Shown: positions 24,962 through 34,291, counted from the first letter of the stretch. The stretch is 64,000 nucleotides of DNA from Brevibacillus massiliensis (GCF_000311785.1 NZ_HE978535.1:1-64000); one strand, 5' to 3'. Notes: a model not told the origin generated them from the sequence alone. Program-made: numbers and translations.

Positions 24962-25612
24962 ATGTGGAATTGGGAATTCGCCATGTCTGTGCTGCCCAAA
25001 TTGCTCAGTGTCATTCACATCACGATCATCACGACGATACTTGCGTTTTTTCTGGCTTTGATCCTCGGATTGCTGCTCGCTTTGGGGCGGCGCACAAGGC
25101 TGAAGCCGCTGGCCTGGGCCGTCGCGCTCGCGACCGAATTTATCCGCAGCACGCCGCTGCTGATCCAGCTGTACTTTCTCTACTTCGCGCTTCCCGTCTA
25201 CGGCATTCACTTCTCCGCCTTGACCATCGGGGTACTCGGCTTGGGAATCCACTACAGCACCTATCTGTCAGAGGTGTACCGCTCAGGCATCGAAGCGGTG
25301 TCCAAAGGTCAGTGGGAGGCGGCAACCGCGCTCAATTTTTCCAGATGGAAAACCTGGACCAAAATCATTCTGCCGCAGGCGATTCGGCCGATTACCCCGG
25401 TGCTGGGCAACTACCTCATCGTCATGTTCAAGGAGACGCCGCTGCTTTCGACGATTACTGTGGTTGAGATGATGGCGACGGCCAAGATGATCGGCGCCGC
25501 TTCTTTCCGCTACGTGGAGGCATTTACCATTGTCGGTCTCTTGTTCCTGCTGCTCAGCTACCCGTCTGCACTGCTCGTCCGGCGCTTGGAAGCGCGCATC
25601 AGCTTAAAATAA
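24962..25612 (+). CDS. ehuD: Ectoine/hydroxyectoine ABC transporter permease EhuD
   Basis: 216-aa second permease of the HisMQ family. Membrane segments begin at residue about 12 ([20 protein letters not shown]). The EAA motif is at [20 protein letters not shown]. It starts 2 nt after ehuC ends (TAGGTATG), with GGGAGGG inside ehuC as ribosome site. Confidence 0.88.
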   Translation: MWNWEFAMSVLPKLLSVIHITIITTILAFFLALILGLLLALGRRTRLKPLAWAVALATEFIRSTPLLIQLYFLYFALPVYGIHFSALTIGVLGLGIHYSTYLSEVYRSGIEAVSKGQWEAATALNFSRWKTWTKIILPQAIRPITPVLGNYLIVMFKETPLLSTITVVEMMATAKMIGAASFRYVEAFTIVGLLFLLLSYPSALLVRRLEARISLK

Positions 25613-25629
25613 GAAAGGGGATAGATCGT

Positions 25630-26454
25630 ATGAACATGCCGCTCGCAACGAAAGAGGAGGCCACGCCGGCTGCCGGCCGGTTGACCCCGGTTGTCCGCTA
25701 CCAGAATATCAGCAAGTCGTTTGGGGACCTGCAGATACTCGATGGGATCAATCTCGATATCGCACCCGGCGAAAAAGTGGCGGTAATCGGACCCAGCGGT
25801 TCCGGAAAAACGACGCTCGCCCGCCTGCTCATGACCTTGGAGGAGCCCACCTCCGGAACGATTGAGGTGGACGGAGAACTGCTCTGGCACAAGCGGGTGA
25901 AGGGAAAGCTGGTTCGGGCCAACGAAAAGCATCTGCACAGAATTCGCGGAAATATCGGTATGGTCTTCCAGCATTTTAACCTTTTTCCGCATCTGACGAT
26001 TCTGCGAAATTGCACGGAAGCGCCCATTCACGTGTTGGGCATGCCCAAAGAGGAGGCCAGGGAAAGGGCAGTAGAAATGCTGAGAAAGGTAGGACTTGAA
26101 GATAAAAAGGAGGCTTATCCTTCCCAGCTGTCAGGCGGACAAAAACAGCGGGTCGCCATTGCCAGGGCGCTTGTCATGCGGCCAAAGGTCATGTTGTTTG
26201 ACGAACCGACATCCGCGCTGGATCCGGAACTTGTCGGCGAAGTTCTCGCTGTGATCAAGGAGATCGCCCGCGAAGGAGATATGGCGATGCTTCTCATCAC
26301 GCATGAAATGGAATTTGCCAGCGAAGTGGCGGATCGAGTGGTCTTTACGGATGGAGGAAAAATTGTTGAACAAGGCCCGCCCGATCAGATCTTTGGGGAT
26401 CCCCAGAGTCCGCGACTGCAATCATTCCTGACGAGGTTTCGCACCAAACGGTAG
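25630..26454 (+). CDS. ehuA: Ectoine/hydroxyectoine ABC transporter ATP-binding protein
   Basis: 274-aa ABC ATPase: Walker [12 protein letters not shown] (about residue 55), Q-loop [10 protein letters not shown], signature [15 protein letters not shown], Walker [16 protein letters not shown]-loop LLITHEM. Standard polar-amino-acid importer ATPase. Starts 17 nt after ehuD following AAAGGGG. Completes ehuBCDA. Confidence 0.9.
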   Translation: MNMPLATKEEATPAAGRLTPVVRYQNISKSFGDLQILDGINLDIAPGEKVAVIGPSGSGKTTLARLLMTLEEPTSGTIEVDGELLWHKRVKGKLVRANEKHLHRIRGNIGMVFQHFNLFPHLTILRNCTEAPIHVLGMPKEEARERAVEMLRKVGLEDKKEAYPSQLSGGQKQRVAIARALVMRPKVMLFDEPTSALDPELVGEVLAVIKEIAREGDMAMLLITHEMEFASEVADRVVFTDGGKIVEQGPPDQIFGDPQSPRLQSFLTRFRTKR

Positions 26455-26586
26455 ATGGTTCCCCCAAAAAGAATTTTATCGCTTTGCCTTGTAACTATTC
26501 TCACTTAGCACCGTCCTATATTAGAGGCATGGCAAAGGGAAGATTTTCCTGCCGTAATCATCAGTCAGATACGAGGTGCGAGTTTT

Positions 26587-27618
26587 GTGAGATTGCGTAG
26601 TCCCCTGATCGCAGCGGCAGCGGCTGTGGTGATGCTGACCGGATCACCTGCCATGAAGGCTGCCGCTGACACATCTTATCAATCAATCCAGCTTGCAGAT
26701 TTAACACTACAGGAAGCAGTAGAAAAAACCCTGGGGAGCAATATCGACCTGGCGATCCTGCGGCTTGATCTGGATTCGGAAGAAGCGAAATTGCAGCTGG
26801 CCCGCTTCGCGTCCAAGAACATCAAATGGGATACAGTCACGTCTCTGGACCGGGCGCTGAGCAAATACGAATCCCTAGCCAAGGCGGAAAAAGAAAAGGA
26901 ATTGAAGCGCTATTCCGTAGAAGCGCAGGAAAAAAAGCTGAAGCTGGACACCGCCAGGGCTTTTTATGAAGCGCTCTACATGCAGGAAAATCTGGATCTA
27001 AAAAGGCGGCAATTTGCCCAAAACGAGACGGATGAGGGGAAACAGGCGATCGCGGATGCCGAAGGAAATTTTCGGAAAGCCTTGTCCCGGTTAAATGAAT
27101 GGATGGGCGAGAGTGACGGGACGCAGTGGAAGTTGAACGAGAGTCATATTCATCAATCCTACGAACTGCCCGCACTTGAGCATGCAATTGAAAAGGCCTT
27201 GCAGCAGCGGACGGAAATTCTCAAAAAACAGGCGGAACTGAAAGCATTGGAAGTGAGAGCCAACCTGATCTACCTGTATTCCTCCCTGGAGACATACCGG
27301 GGGCAAATCGCCAAGAACGATGTGAAGAAAGCGGGATTGGAGCTCATAAAGTTACAGGAGGCGGCGAAGAAGGATGTGACGGCGAATTACGGCAAGCTTG
27401 AATCCGCCATCGCCAAGCAGGCCGAGATGAGTCAAGCGCTTAAGGCAGCAGAGGAAAGCGATCAGACGGCGAAAGACCAGTACCAAAAAGGCCAGATCAC
27501 CCTGACTGAACGGAGGCAGGCGGAAGAATCGTGGTACAAAGCCAAGGCAGATTATCTGGCGGCCGTTTACGCCTGCAATCTCGCTATGGCCGCTTATGAA
27601 TACTCGATTGGAGAGTAA
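26587..27618 (+). CDS. TolC-family-like secreted coiled-coil protein
   Basis: 343 aa with a Sec signal (LIAAAAAVVMLTGSPAMKAAA). The following LTLQEAVEKTLGSNIDLAILRLDL is the outer-membrane-efflux-protein (TolC) N-terminal motif, and the remainder is long alpha-helical hairpins rich in K/E/A/Q. Bacillales lack an outer membrane, so it cannot act as a classical TolC duct. Such proteins occur in some Bacillales, often annotated as TolC family. Shorter than TolC (about 430 aa), with only one clear repeat start. GTG start behind GAGGTG. Function unknown. Confidence 0.7.
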   Translation: MRLRSPLIAAAAAVVMLTGSPAMKAAADTSYQSIQLADLTLQEAVEKTLGSNIDLAILRLDLDSEEAKLQLARFASKNIKWDTVTSLDRALSKYESLAKAEKEKELKRYSVEAQEKKLKLDTARAFYEALYMQENLDLKRRQFAQNETDEGKQAIADAEGNFRKALSRLNEWMGESDGTQWKLNESHIHQSYELPALEHAIEKALQQRTEILKKQAELKALEVRANLIYLYSSLETYRGQIAKNDVKKAGLELIKLQEAAKKDVTANYGKLESAIAKQAEMSQALKAAEESDQTAKDQYQKGQITLTERRQAEESWYKAKADYLAAVYACNLAMAAYEYSIGE

Positions 27619-27637
27619 GCATGACATAGACAGGAAG

Positions 27638-27678
27638 ACACGCTGCATGCCGGATGATCGGCTTGGGCGTGTTTTTTT
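27638..27678 (+). terminator. Terminator after the TolC-like gene
   Basis: Outer stem ACACGC / GCGTGT with inner pairing TGCCG/CGGC, followed by a run of seven T. Confidence 0.75.
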
Positions 27679-27686
27679 ACGTAATC

Positions 27687-27741
27687 ATTACCTAGATAAT
27701 AATGTTCCTGATGATGATAACTGTCAAATTATCTGGTAATT
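27687..27741. promoter_or_regulatory. Two MarR-type operator candidates
   Basis: ATTACCTAGATAAT (27687-27700) and AATTATCTGGTAATT (27727-27741) are inverted repeats sharing TTACC(T)AGATAA. The same core, TTACCTAGCTAA, occurs on the minus strand at the promoter of the second marR gene at 34317. They lie upstream of the exporter-marR unit. Confidence 0.5.
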
Positions 27742-27919
27742 CCGTCGGTTTATGCCCGGTTGCGGCGGAAACAGGGCGCTTTTTCCGGAGGCTGAACGAG
27801 GCGGGAGGGCTTTGGCAACGGGAATGTTCTAGGGATTTTGCAGTCCTGTTTGGTTGCGGTATACTTGTGGGGTACTGCAGATTGGCGGAACAAGCACGAG
27901 GATGGAAGGATTGAGCTTT

Positions 27920-28897
27920 ATGGCTTTAAAAATAGGATACCGTACCGTAAAAACAGCAATCGGAACCGGAGTGTCCATCTTGATCGCCCAGCAGATGGGG
28001 CTCGCCTTTTACGCGGCTGCCGGGACGATTACGATTCTCTGCATTCAGGTGACCCGCAAACAGTCGCTCCAGACGGCAGTCAAACGGATCCTGGCCTGTC
28101 TGCTTGGGCTGGTGATTGGCGTCGCCCTGTTTCCCTTGCTCGGATTTCAGCCGGTAACGCTGTCGCTGCTGATACTTGTCTATCTCCCGCTGGCCGTCCG
28201 CTTTAGGATTCAAGAGGGGTTCGTCACCAGCATGGTTGTCCTGCTGCACCTCTATTCCCTGGAACGGCTGGATGCGGCGGCGATTCTGAATGAACTGGCC
28301 CTGCTCGTCATCGGAGTCGGCGTCGCCCTCTTGGCCAATCTCTATATGCCCAGCCTGGAAAAGGAACTGAAGGGCATGGTGGCAGCGGTGGAACGCAACT
28401 TCGCCATCATTTTGCAGGAGTTTTGCTACTACTTGCGCCACGGTCAAAGCGATTGGAACGGCCAGGAGATGCTGGAGACGGAGAAGCTGCTGAAGGAGGC
28501 CAAACTGCTTGCTGTCCGTGATGTCGAAAACAGGATTGGCGGAAAGGAATACACGTTTTACGACTATTTCGTCATGCGGGAAAAGCAGTTTGAATATTTG
28601 GAGCGGATGCTCCCCCTCGTGTCAACGCTGAGTGTGCAGGTGCCTCAAGGCCGGCAGATTGCGGACTTTTTGGACCAGTTGAGCCATTCGATCCACCCTG
28701 GGAACACAGCCTATCGGTTTTTGGACAAATTGCGCCTGATGCGCGAGGAGATCCGGGAAACCCCGCTTCCGCAGACGATCGAAGAATTTGAGACCCGTGC
28801 CGCGCTTTTCTACCTGCTGCACGAGATTGAAGAATACCTGTATATCAAGCACAAGCTTGGCAAGAGGGGCCCCGCACAGGAGAAACAGTACACGTAA
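27920..28897 (+). CDS. Aromatic acid exporter family (FUSC/ArAE-like) membrane protein
   Basis: About 325 aa. The first 150 residues contain four to six membrane segments with the Bacillus YqjA/ArAE pattern (MALKIGYRTVKTAIGTG near the N terminus). The rest is a cytoplasmic alpha-helical domain (EKLLKEAKLLAVRDVEN..., FYLLHEIEEYLYIK). Proposed exporter of aromatic acids or similar amphiphiles. ATG at 27920 chosen after GGAAGGA; the frame is open further upstream. A marR gene follows 200 nt later and likely controls it. Confidence 0.78.
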   Translation: MALKIGYRTVKTAIGTGVSILIAQQMGLAFYAAAGTITILCIQVTRKQSLQTAVKRILACLLGLVIGVALFPLLGFQPVTLSLLILVYLPLAVRFRIQEGFVTSMVVLLHLYSLERLDAAAILNELALLVIGVGVALLANLYMPSLEKELKGMVAAVERNFAIILQEFCYYLRHGQSDWNGQEMLETEKLLKEAKLLAVRDVENRIGGKEYTFYDYFVMREKQFEYLERMLPLVSTLSVQVPQGRQIADFLDQLSHSIHPGNTAYRFLDKLRLMREEIRETPLPQTIEEFETRAALFYLLHEIEEYLYIKHKLGKRGPAQEKQYT

Positions 28898-29099
28898 CCC
28901 GGCTCCATCTGGCGTGCGCGGCGGCACGACGTCCTGCGGCTACGGGAACGAGCTTCTTCCCAATCAATGGCTGTAGTCGATTTGTGATAATGGAACTTTT
29001 TTGATAATATCCAAAACGTTGAGCAGCGATTTGAATCAAGAACAGCAGGTCTGACTTGCCCCTGCATCTCCTTAAAACAAGTCTGTTTGGAGGAAAGAA

Positions 29100-29525
29100 A
29101 TGGATCGGTATGGACATAAAATCAACCAGGCAGCGAGGAAATTTGCCAAGAAAACAAACGAACAGCTCTCTTGTCTGGGCTTGTACAGCTCTCAATGGGC
29201 GATTATTTTTTGCTTGCATAATCGCGGCCCACTCACGCAAATCGAGATCGGCTGTTATCTCAACGTGGAAGCTCCCACGATCACCAGAACCGTGGCGAGG
29301 CTGGAAGAATTGGGGTATGTGGTGAGAGAGGCAGGGGAGGACAAACGGGAGCGGAAGGTATTTTTAACTCCCAAAGCAGCCGAGATGATTCCCTTGTGGC
29401 AGAAGGAGGTAGACCGGTTGGAAGCAGTTGTGGTACAAGACATCGAAGAACACGACCTGGCTGTATTTCAGCGTGTTTTGCAGCAGATGATGAAAAATCT
29501 CGATTCGTTACAAAGAACGGAATGA
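29100..29525 (+). CDS. MarR-family regulator, paralogue 1
   Basis: 141-aa winged-helix repressor: YGHKINQAARKF at the N terminus, HTH region LTQIEIGCYLNVEAPTITRT, wing DKRERKVFLT, helical dimer tail. ATG after GGAGG. A clear paralogue of the protein encoded at 34354; both share YGHKINQAAR, QWxxIxxL and the wing. Probably responds to a phenolic ligand and controls the aromatic-acid exporter upstream. Confidence 0.85.
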   Translation: MDRYGHKINQAARKFAKKTNEQLSCLGLYSSQWAIIFCLHNRGPLTQIEIGCYLNVEAPTITRTVARLEELGYVVREAGEDKRERKVFLTPKAAEMIPLWQKEVDRLEAVVVQDIEEHDLAVFQRVLQQMMKNLDSLQRTE

Positions 29526-29886
29526 GCCGTAAAACGTGGGGTTCATGTTTGACAAGGCTCATTGAACAAAAAGCCGGTTATTTTCACCAAGATTTGGATA
29601 TGGGCGTCGTGGCGGAAGTCTGGTGGGCATCAATGAGCGACTTGCCGTCACCCAACTGCTGGAGGGGCGCAAAGCGCCGGAATGTCTCGCAAACGATAAC
29701 GTGCGGCTTTTTTTCTACGGCATGTTCGCCGACAAAGATCGTTAAATATGGTTGCAGGCAGCTTTTGCCGCTGCTTCCCAGCCGCTGTCAAAGCGGCTAT
29801 TTCGATTCAGAATCATTTTTCCCCGCCCTGATTGGTGGTAATATAATTCTGAATAATAAAAACCTTTCGCGTCAGGGGAAGTGGAC
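29526..29886. other. Gap with a possible gene remnant
   Basis: No intact gene. A short plus-strand frame around 29610-29745 (GINERLAVTQLLEGRKAPEC, ending FFYGMFADKDR) has coding-like composition and may be the tail of a lost gene, not identified. Confidence 0.3.
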
Positions 29887-30152
29887 ATGTCAAAACCTTT
29901 CGATGTCATCGTAAACGGATTGGGCAGTATGGGCAGTACGGCGATCTATCAAGTTTCTTTACGTTCACCGCCGATCAGCACTTTGTCATCTCCTCGCATC
30001 CGAAACACCCGCAGGTCGCGATAGCCGCCGGATTTTCCGGGCACGGCTTCAAATTCGCGAGTGTGGTGGGAGAGATTTTGGCTGACTTGGCCACTGTCGG
30101 AACAACGTCCCATCCCATCGAGCTGTTTCGGCCGGAGAGGCTGATGACGTAG
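29887..30152 (+). pseudogene. N-methyltryptophan/sarcosine oxidase (SolA-like) with large internal deletion
   Basis: The N terminus [22 protein letters not shown] is the FAD-binding start of a monomeric sarcosine oxidase-type protein. About 22 codons in, it jumps (with a frame change) to the C-terminal part: [16 protein letters not shown], then [20 protein letters not shown] and the ending [12 protein letters not shown]. Roughly 300 codons are missing relative to the about 380-aa family. Confidence 0.85.
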
Positions 30153-30205
30153 GGGATGCCTTTCCTCATGGCATATGATAAAATATTACAAAAATATGAA
30201 AAGGC

Positions 30206-31096
30206 GTGAGGATATTGGCACTCTCTAAAGAAAATACCGTTGTTGGTTTCATCGGACTTGGCGTGATGGGCAAAAGCATGGCGTCCCACATTCTGAAAGC
30301 TGGCTACGAGCTGGTCGTCTACAACCGAACCAAGGCCAAAGCCGAGGAGCTGCTGGCATCCGGGGCGCAGTGGCAGGATACCGTTGCAGGAGTTGCCGCA
30401 AAGGCCAATGTCGTGATAACCATGGTCGGCTATCCGCATGATGTTGAAGAGGTTTACCTGGGCGAGGGAGGGATTATTCCCAACGGACAAGCCGGCAGCT
30501 ATCTGATCGATATGACGACCTCCACGCCGTCGCTCGCTGAAAAGATCTATACCGCAGCGAAGGAGAAGGGCATGCACGCATTGGACGCACCCGTCTCCGG
30601 CGGAGATGTCGGGGCGCGGGAAGCCCGTTTGACGATTATGGTCGGCGGAGACGAGGAAGACTTCGAAGCCGTGAGGCCGATCCTTGGCCTGATGGGAACC
30701 AATATCGTACGGCAAGGAAAAGCGGGGGCAGGTCAGCATACCAAAATGTGCAATCAAATCACCATCGCTTCCAACATGATCGGAGTCTGCGAGGCGATCG
30801 CTTACGCGAAGAAAGCCGGACTTGACCCTGCCCGCGTACTGGAAAGCATCGGGACAGGAGCGGCAGGCAGCTGGTCCTTAAACAATTTGGCTCCGAGAAT
30901 GATCGCGGGCAATTTTGACCCGGGCTTTTACGTCAAGCACATCATTAAGGATATCGGCATTGCCTTTGATTCGGCGAAAGAGATGGGACTGATGACGCCC
31001 GGACTGGAGCTGGCAAAATCGCTGTACGAGGAACTTGCCGCCCAGGGGGAAGAAAACAGCGGCACACAGGCGCTCATTAAACTGTACGACAAGTGA
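30206..31096 (+). CDS. NAD(P)-dependent beta-hydroxyacid dehydrogenase (2-hydroxy-3-oxopropionate reductase-like)
   Basis: 296-aa member of the 3-hydroxyisobutyrate/tartronate-semialdehyde reductase family. Rossmann motif GFIGLGVMGKSMASHILKAG, substrate-binding DAPVSGGDVGARE, catalytic Lys in GQHTKMCNQI. Reversible NAD(P)H reduction of a short hydroxy-oxo acid. GTG at 30206 or TTG at 30215 are possible starts. A terminator follows at 31191. Substrate not determinable here. Confidence 0.82.
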   Translation: MRILALSKENTVVGFIGLGVMGKSMASHILKAGYELVVYNRTKAKAEELLASGAQWQDTVAGVAAKANVVITMVGYPHDVEEVYLGEGGIIPNGQAGSYLIDMTTSTPSLAEKIYTAAKEKGMHALDAPVSGGDVGAREARLTIMVGGDEEDFEAVRPILGLMGTNIVRQGKAGAGQHTKMCNQITIASNMIGVCEAIAYAKKAGLDPARVLESIGTGAAGSWSLNNLAPRMIAGNFDPGFYVKHIIKDIGIAFDSAKEMGLMTPGLELAKSLYEELAAQGEENSGTQALIKLYDK

Positions 31097-31190
31097 ACAA
31101 GCAGCGGGATACACCGGTCATCCTTCGCGATGGCCTCTTTATTTTCTTGCTGTTACAGACATGGCAGGATCGCCGAGAAAAGCAAAAGCA

Positions 31191-31235
31191 GGGATGCCAC
31201 TGGTATGAATTCCCCAGGAGCATCCCTTTTTCTCT
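31191..31235 (+). terminator. Terminator after the beta-hydroxyacid dehydrogenase
   Basis: GGGATGC (31191-31197) / GCATCCC (31220-31226) followed by TTTTTCTCTTT. Confidence 0.75.
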
Positions 31236-31294
31236 TTGCTTTCCGCTCATCACGAGTTTTTTTCAGCTAAAAGAAAGCCGTTCTGCTTTCATCG

Positions 31295-32179
31295 CTATGC
31301 CCCAAGCTGGCAAACGCGGTTAATCAAGGTGCCGATCTGGGAAATCTCGATCTCAACCCTGTCACCGTCTTCCAATGTGAAGTCGTTGGGAGGGACGATG
31401 GTCGTTCCGGTCAGCAGCACAGTTCCATCGGCCAGTTCATTGTCGCGCAGCAGAAAGGAGACCAGTTCATCCAGCGAGCGATGCAATTGACCGGTATTGG
31501 CGAAGCCTTCGACCATTTTTTCTCCATTCCGAAAAATCCGGCAAGCCATCTGGAATTGATACGGATCGCCAACCGTTTCGGCCAAACGGATCGCCGGACC
31601 GATGGAGCACGAGTTTTTCCAGATTTTCGCCTGCGGCAAATAGAGTGGATTTTCTCCCTCGATGTCGCGGCAGCTCATGTCATTGCCGATCGTATACCCC
31701 AGGATCTGTCCCGTTTTGTCAAGCACCAGCCCCAGCTCCGGCTCGGGGATTTGCCAATGGGAATCACTGCGAAGGCATACCGCCTGATCGGGACCGACAG
31801 TGCGCGACGGAGTGGACTTTAAGAAAATCTCGGGCCGCTCGGCATCGTAAACCTTGTCGTAAAAGGTGGTTGTATCCAGCTTTCCGCCGGTTGCTTCGTA
31901 ATTCCGCGCTTCCCTGCTTCGTTCATACGTGACCCCGGCGGCCCATACTTCCGGGGCGACGATTGGCGTCAGCAGCGAAAGTTGTTCCATGGAAACGGCA
32001 AGGGGTGCGGAAGCGGAGATGGTCTCGTCAATCAGGGCGAGCGGTGTTATCCCACGCTGACGGGCCAGGCGTACCAGTTCCAGAAAATCGCTGTACGGCA
32101 GCGTGTAGACGTGCTCCTCGTCGGTGACAGCGGCAAGGGCAGGAACAGATTGTTCATTTACATAACGAATGATGCGCAT
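31295..32179 (-). CDS. Fumarylacetoacetate hydrolase family protein
   Basis: 294 aa. The FAH fold metal-binding acids are visible (IPEPELGLVLDKTG with ExE, and IGNDMSCRDIEGENPLYLPQAK). Closest in style to 2-keto-3-deoxy-sugar-acid dehydratases/2,4-diketo hydrolases (TTFYDKVYDAERPEIFLK, ending FTLEDGDRVEIEI). ATG behind GGAGG. Convergent with the beta-hydroxyacid dehydrogenase; both suggest sugar-acid or short oxo-acid catabolism, but no pathway is complete here. Confidence 0.8.
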   Translation of the reverse strand: MRIIRYVNEQSVPALAAVTDEEHVYTLPYSDFLELVRLARQRGITPLALIDETISASAPLAVSMEQLSLLTPIVAPEVWAAGVTYERSREARNYEATGGKLDTTTFYDKVYDAERPEIFLKSTPSRTVGPDQAVCLRSDSHWQIPEPELGLVLDKTGQILGYTIGNDMSCRDIEGENPLYLPQAKIWKNSCSIGPAIRLAETVGDPYQFQMACRIFRNGEKMVEGFANTGQLHRSLDELVSFLLRDNELADGTVLLTGTTIVPPNDFTLEDGDRVEIEISQIGTLINRVCQLGA

Positions 32180-32212
32180 GAGAAAGACCTCCGACTTTTT
32201 TATATTATAAAA

Positions 32213-32533
32213 CTAAGTTTTAAAATAACGACCTAACGGGAACACCGGGACTCGTACGAGCATCCCATAACCCAATTCCGCAGACATACTTCGCGAAGCT
32301 TCCAGCAGCATCGCGGCAAACCAGGGCAGAAAGACTCCCCTTTGTTTGAAATGATAAAACCGCAGACGATTATTCTGATCATTCAGATTGAGTCTTATTG
32401 TAGTCTCAATTCGGGCAAACTGCAACAGCAATGATGAAAATTTTTCGAAAAATCGTATTGTTTCCGTTTGCATCAAGACGCATAAAATACCGATCATGGC
32501 CAGGATGCAGATGGATGCCGGGGTCTCATTTTG
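32213..32533 (-). other. Coding-like minus-strand fragment, possibly membrane protein tail
   Basis: The minus-strand frame ending at 32213 reads PASICILAMIGILCVLMQ, then FARIETTIRLNLNDQ and LPWFAAMLLEASRSMSAELG. It has one hydrophobic segment and then an arrangement faintly like the tail of an EcfT/CbiQ-type membrane protein. The frame continues upstream opposite the aminotransferase remnant, where it is probably only a shadow. Identity unproven. Confidence 0.25.
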
Positions 32534-32767
32534 AATGGAATTACCAGAAGCACGGTCATGGAGCTTTCCCGCGGATTGGGAATCGAGGTAGTTGAAGAAC
32601 CATTCAACCGGGAATTTTTGCTGGCAGCGGATGAAGTTTTCTTGACAGGAACCTATCTCGAGATCGTCCCCGTAAACACAGTGAACGGGACACAGATCGG
32701 GCCGCACAAGCCGAAGGACGTCACCAAATCGTTGCAAAAGAAGTTGGCCCAGTTGGTCTCCCGTTGA
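32531..32767 (+). pseudogene. C-terminal remnant of a class IV (branched-chain/D-amino acid) aminotransferase
   Basis: 78 codons equal to the last quarter of a PLP-dependent class IV aminotransferase: LNGITRSTVMELSRGLGI, then ADEVFLTGTYLEIVPV and IGPHKPKDVTKSLQKKL. The first about 200 residues, including the PLP lysine, are absent. Confidence 0.85.
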
Positions 32768-32803
32768 ACTGGGCAGCATTTCATGGATCCATTGTGAATC
32801 ATT

Positions 32804-33421
32804 TTATTTTTCCAGCAAAGCCAGCCGGATGGCGATAAAGGAAAAGATGCCGGCTTTTGCCCGGTTGATCCAAAGCGCGACGCGCGGCTTGCCGACCAGC
32901 TTTTGTCCGACGCTGCCGGCAAACAGGGCGAGCAGCGAAAAAAGCAGGATGGCCTGTGCCATGAAGATGAGTCCCAGCTCGATCATCTGCAAGGCTGCGC
33001 TGCCCTGATGCGGCGATACAAATTGGGGCAGCAGTGCCAAAAAGAACAGTGATACCTTCGGGTTCAGCACATTCATGAGGATCCCCCTGCGGTAAAGAGC
33101 GGGAAGACTCAGCTTGTCAACCTTCTTGGCAGTCAGCGGCCCCTCCCGCAAAGCCTGCCAGGCGAGGTAGAGCAAATAGACGGCGCCGGCGTATTTGACG
33201 ATTTGAAAAGCGAGGTTGGACTGATACAAAATAGCGGATAAGCCCAGTCCGGCAGCCATCGTATGAACCGTTATGCCTGTGCACAAACCGAGTGCTGTCG
33301 CCAATCCGGCCCTGCGGCCGTACGATACGCTCTGCGCCACCACGAACAGATTGTCCGGGCCGGGGGACAGCGTCAGCAGCATGGAGACCCCGATAAACGA
33401 CAATACAGTAGATAATTCCAT
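32804..33421 (-). CDS. LysE/RhtB family amino acid exporter
   Basis: 205 aa with about six membrane helices. The N-terminal LTLSPGPDNLFVVAQSVSYG and GRRAGLATALGLCTGITVH are the LysE/RhtB signature, and LNPKVSLFFLALLPQFV the central one. Likely exports a neutral or basic amino acid or homoserine-like compound. ATG after GGGAGGAG. Confidence 0.88.
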   Translation of the reverse strand: MELSTVLSFIGVSMLLTLSPGPDNLFVVAQSVSYGRRAGLATALGLCTGITVHTMAAGLGLSAILYQSNLAFQIVKYAGAVYLLYLAWQALREGPLTAKKVDKLSLPALYRRGILMNVLNPKVSLFFLALLPQFVSPHQGSAALQMIELGLIFMAQAILLFSLLALFAGSVGQKLVGKPRVALWINRAKAGIFSFIAIRLALLEK

Positions 33422-33565
33422 AAAAATCTCCTCCCAACATGTAGTGTCATTTTACCACAATCGCGCGATTTACGACTCAACAAACTGGAAGCATTTACAA
33501 AGAGAACAGATCGCAAAAGCAGGAAAAACTACCGTCAAAACATTGTGCACCAAGGAGGAAACAGC

Positions 33566-33703
33566 ATGGCCTACCAGTGCTATTACTGCGATCACCAGAC
33601 GGAGAGTGTCCATTACGTCACCTTTTACGAGCCTGAGAGAGAACACAGTGAGCTGCTGTGTGACGAATGCTACTCGGAGTGGCTGGAATCAATAAAAGGG
33701 TAA
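33566..33703 (+). CDS. Small double-CxxC (zinc-ribbon-like) protein
   Basis: 45-aa protein with CYYC near residue 5 and CDEC near residue 34, a probable zinc-binding mini-domain. It is acidic and lacks a membrane segment. Strong AAGGAGG 7 nt before the ATG. Stop followed by a short GC-rich repeat. Resembles tiny CxxC proteins of Bacillales; function unknown. Confidence 0.65.
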   Translation: MAYQCYYCDHQTESVHYVTFYEPEREHSELLCDECYSEWLESIKG

Positions 33704-33827
33704 ATGCGGCGGCCAAACAAGCCGCTATTTTTTATGGGCTGTCACAACGGGAGAAAACACGCATTACTGGCATACGCGACTTTTGCCTCAATATACTGTA
33801 GTAAATTATTAGGGGAGGAGGATAAAA

Positions 33828-34190
33828 ATGGGAGCTCGTCTGTTAAAAATATCGGTCGTCTACTTCGTCATCGGCGTGCTGCTTGGCATGTACATGTCCA
33901 TGTCGCAGATGTTTACGCAGATCGGAGTGCACGCCCACATCAATTTGCTCGGCTGGGTATCGTTGGCGCTGGCAGGTCTTATCTATCATTTGTTTCCCCA
34001 AGCCGCCGAGAGCCGTCTTGGTGTTTGGCACTTTTGGCTGCACAACATTGGTTTGCCGGTGATGATGATTGGCCTGTTCTTTTTCATGCAAGGTCATAAA
34101 GCGATGGAAGCGGCGATTATCATTGGATCGATTGTCACAATCATCGGGATTATCCTGTTTGCCGTAAATGTCTGGCGGAACGTTCGGTAA
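33828..34190 (+). CDS. Small CcoN-like (cytochrome oxidase subunit I-like) membrane protein
   Basis: 120 aa with four predicted membrane helices. HAHINLLGWVSLALAGLIYH equals the segment of cbb3-type oxidase subunit I that carries a haem-ligand histidine, and HFWLHNIGLPVMMIG adds two more His. Far shorter than CcoN (about 470 aa), so a stand-alone relative, possibly haem-binding or an assembly/redox-sensing protein. ATG after GGGGAGGAGG. Single-gene unit. Confidence 0.65.
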   Translation: MGARLLKISVVYFVIGVLLGMYMSMSQMFTQIGVHAHINLLGWVSLALAGLIYHLFPQAAESRLGVWHFWLHNIGLPVMMIGLFFFMQGHKAMEAAIIIGSIVTIIGIILFAVNVWRNVR

Positions 34191-34291
34191 GAGCGGCTTT
34201 TGCCTTTCGACCCTCTGGCGGAGCAATCTGCAGGAGGTTTTTTTGTACGGAAATCCTGCCAACAAGGCTTGCCGACAGTCAAGTTTCTTGA

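Noticed and set aside
29396-29914. 172-codon plus frame
   Set aside because: Starts inside marR in another frame and runs across a gap and the solA remnant; no ribosome site; only a short internal piece in a different frame looks coding.
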